From Ruegeria sediminis (GTDB lineage Bacteria > Pseudomonadota > Alphaproteobacteria > Rhodobacterales > Rhodobacteraceae): 64,000 bases of DNA. Positions 62,042-64,000 of this stretch are shown here, piece by piece; the stretch's first letter is position 1; the number at the start of each line of letters is the position of its first letter. The DNA lies in assembly GCF_005938215.1 (NCBI RefSeq), contig NZ_VCPD01000004.1:186001-250000 (forward strand), read 5' to 3'. Position numbers and translations under genes: made by a program. The notes below the pieces were generated by a model. That model did not search any database, was not told the origin of the DNA, and worked only from the letters and a program-made list of their open reading frames with translations.

Positions 62042-64000
62042 ATGGCAAAGAACGTAACCGCAGCACCCGATCTGGACATTGCAGACATGATCGCAATGGC
62101 GGGGCTTGAACTTTCAGCCGGGGAATTGGCAGAACATGCCGAATGGCACCACGGCTGGGAAATGGACACTCCAAAACGGGAGGAGCCGCCCCTTTGGCTT
62201 TATGACCATACCAGCGACGGGAACGTGATCCGCCTTTCACGCCCGCCTTTGACACGCCTAGGCGATGCCACCGTGATTGGCGATCTATCTGAATGTGACG
62301 CGCTGCTGAATATGCCTGTCATCGTCGGCACGACCGATACCGCTCCGACCACGTTCGGCAGCAATTGGGAACGGCACGAAAAGACTTGGGGTGAGGCGAT
62401 CTTATCGTTTCTTGCACGTCATCCGGAACAACCCAACAAGGGCGGGAACGCAATCTTCTTTGCCGAGGGGCAAAAGGTTGGGAAGCGCCGCAACGGCGTC
62501 GAGTTCTGCTACAAGCTGGAAAAGAAGATTCTGAATGTCCGCGCCGTTGCCGCCGACATTGATGGCGGCTGCACGGTGGAACAGGTCATTCCGCGCCTGC
62601 GCGAGCTTGGCCTCTTTGCCGTGATCTATACGACGCATTCACACAGCACAAAGGGTGGTTTGGGGAGCGACCGATTCCGCATCATTCTGCCGCTTGCCGA
62701 GGTATTCGAACTGGGCGACCGGGAAGCCGATCCGGCGGGCTGGGACGCCCGCAAGGCCGAATGGCAGAGCCGATATTTCGGGTTTCTGGAAATGCTCATT
62801 CCTGAGGGCGGGGAGATCGACTCGCGTGGCTCGCTTCCGTCTCAGATGATGCACGCGCCCGCCCGCCCCACTGGGGCAGACTTCAAGCACTACATTCTGG
62901 CAGGCCGGGGCGTGACGCTAGACGATATGTCCGCTGGGGATGTTAGCAAGTATATGCGCCGGAGTCCGTCTGGTATCAAAGCAGGCGGTGGCGCAGGGCG
63001 CGGTGAACCTGCCTATCTGTCGGATGGCTTCGACCTTCTGGCGTGGGCTGGTGACCATGGCGAGTATTTTGACCTTCCCGCCTTTCTCGAAATGATCGGC
63101 TGGGATGTGCGGGGGGATGCAGGGCGCGGGGCCGATATTCTCTGCCCGAATGCAGGCGCTCATACCTCCGGCGAGGATATGGCGTGGGCTGCTCCGGGCG
63201 ATGGCGGAGGCGAAACCGCTATTGTCTACTGCCACCATTACCACTGCTCAGGCCTTTACACCTGCGACTTCCTGCGCCTGATCGAAGAACTGACTATAAT
63301 GCCGGACGGAGAGACCTTTTCTGCCCTGCTTTGTAGCCCGCTGTTCTATCCGTCTGAGGTGGACGGGGAAGCTATCACCGTGAACCGAGCGGACTACATT
63401 GACGAAGAGATTGAGATTGGATGGATCAAGACTTCCGTCGCCGTGAAGCGGGCCTTCAAGGCTCTGCCTGCCAACGCAGGCGCTGACCACTTTGCCGCGA
63501 TCTATGCAGGCATCGTCAAGGCGGGTGAACGTGGCGACGCCGTTGCCAAGTGGGGCGAACTTGTGAGGGTGCATCTTGATGCGAACGCGCGTAAGCGCGT
63601 GGAAAAGCTTGGTCGGGAATTTCTGGAAGCTGAACGGGCCGAATTTACCGCCGAGAAGACTGCAGAGCGTCAGGAAGGCTATGCCGAGGCACTGGATAGC
63701 GGCGAGCCTGCCAATGTCTCTCTCGACCCCGCCGAGCCGCTGGGAGACAACATGGAAACCGCTTTGGCGACACTTAGTCATCGGTTTGCCCCCTGCGATC
63801 TGGGCGGGCAGTTTCGCATTGTCCGCAAGCCCGATCTGAACGCCTTCAATTCGGAGTTCGACTCCACGATTTCTGTTTATCGGAAGGAAGATTTTCTGAA
63901 CCTGCACCTTGATCGGCAGATCATGGAAGGCGAGAAGCTGATAAATCCAGCAAAGGTCTTTCTTGAAACCGCAAAGCGTAAGAGCGGCTTGGTTTTTGCA
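62042..64000 (+). CDS. Primase-like protein with AEP-type motifs and CHC2-like zinc motif (partial)
   Basis: The frame is open for 653 codons to the window edge. Residues 172-174 (VAADIDGG) give the DxD motif and residues 199-201 (THSHS) the sxH-like motif of archaeo-eukaryotic primase superfamily proteins, followed by DRFRIILPL with Arg213, all typical of phage and plasmid prim-pol proteins. A zinc motif follows: Cys368-x5-His374 (CPNAGAH), then Cys397 and Cys402 (CHHYHC), like the DnaG/CHC2-type finger. The end may carry a helicase domain outside the window. The gene probably primes replication of the element. The start is ATG 62042 after GAGGGAGA. Confidence 0.75.
   Translation, partial: MAKNVTAAPDLDIADMIAMAGLELSAGELAEHAEWHHGWEMDTPKREEPPLWLYDHTSDGNVIRLSRPPLTRLGDATVIGDLSECDALLNMPVIVGTTDTAPTTFGSNWERHEKTWGEAILSFLARHPEQPNKGGNAIFFAEGQKVGKRRNGVEFCYKLEKKILNVRAVAADIDGGCTVEQVIPRLRELGLFAVIYTTHSHSTKGGLGSDRFRIILPLAEVFELGDREADPAGWDARKAEWQSRYFGFLEMLIPEGGEIDSRGSLPSQMMHAPARPTGADFKHYILAGRGVTLDDMSAGDVSKYMRRSPSGIKAGGGAGRGEPAYLSDGFDLLAWAGDHGEYFDLPAFLEMIGWDVRGDAGRGADILCPNAGAHTSGEDMAWAAPGDGGGETAIVYCHHYHCSGLYTCDFLRLIEELTIMPDGETFSALLCSPLFYPSEVDGEAITVNRADYIDEEIEIGWIKTSVAVKRAFKALPANAGADHFAAIYAGIVKAGERGDAVAKWGELVRVHLDANARKRVEKLGREFLEAERAEFTAEKTAERQEGYAEALDSGEPANVSLDPAEPLGDNMETALATLSHRFAPCDLGGQFRIVRKPDLNAFNSEFDSTISVYRKEDFLNLHLDRQIMEGEKLINPAKVFLETAKRKSGLVFA

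Larger units (their letters stand above)
58239..64000. mobile_element. End of an integrative element or prophage next to tRNA-Val (partial)
   Basis: From the tRNA-Val 3' end onward the window holds AT-richer spacers, phased direct repeats, one small minus-strand membrane gene, a chain of eight short overlapping plus-strand genes without recognisable housekeeping function, and a primase-like gene running off the edge. This is the makeup of a tRNA-integrated element. No integrase, capsid or conjugation gene is visible, so its type and far end are unknown. Confidence 0.7.

Overview
The window is high-GC alphaproteobacterial chromosome, most likely from the Rhodobacteraceae (Roseobacter group). 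The evidence is the gene order accD-folC, a DUF2794 protein, an Irr-type iron box in front of a membrane ferritin (mbfA), a GAAC-N7-GAAC LexA box, class III formaldehyde oxidation genes (adhI, fghA), and large TRAP and ABC-linked aromatic catabolism operons. Genus and species cannot be read from the sequence.

Layout. 1-26 kb is mostly housekeeping and small operons: CPBP protease, accD-folC, zapE, sthA with a DUF188 protein, fghA, mbfA, adhI, an SOS-boxed imuB without an adjacent imuA or dnaE2, and an aminopeptidase with an NlpC/P60 protein. It also holds a bicarbonate module (beta-carbonic anhydrase, SbtA, SbtB-like PII), asd, a glycosyltransferase and a DUF3095 cyclase-like protein.

26.4-38.7 kb is a homoprotocatechuate (3,4-dihydroxyphenylacetate) meta-cleavage locus. 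On the minus strand hpaF-hpaE-hpaD, an aromatic-amino-acid decarboxylase, an FAH isomerase, hpaH and hpaI run into a complete LIV-type ABC transporter (livJ, G, F, H, M). hpaR is divergent. HpaBC, which would make homoprotocatechuate, is not here.

39.4-54.2 kb is an aerobic benzoyl-CoA (box) locus on the plus strand: a fumarylpyruvate-hydrolase-like gene, a TRAP transporter (dctPQM), a feruloyl-CoA-synthetase-like ligase, benzoate-CoA ligase, an alpha/beta hydrolase, a DUF309 protein, boxC, boxB, a 58-residue four-cysteine protein overlapping boxA, boxA and boxR. Repeated TGCA-N6-TGCA motifs lie in its promoter regions and probably mark BoxR operators. boxD is absent from the window.

54.2-58.2 kb carries a YcaQ-family gene, a LacI-type regulator, tRNA-Arg(CCT), a class V aminotransferase and tRNA-Val(TAC). 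From the 3' end of tRNA-Val to the window edge the content changes: AT-rich DNA with helically spaced repeats, many short overlapping genes of unknown function, and a truncated gene for a primase with archaeo-eukaryotic primase-like motifs and a zinc motif. This looks like one end of an integrative element or prophage inserted at tRNA-Val; its integrase would lie beyond base 64000.
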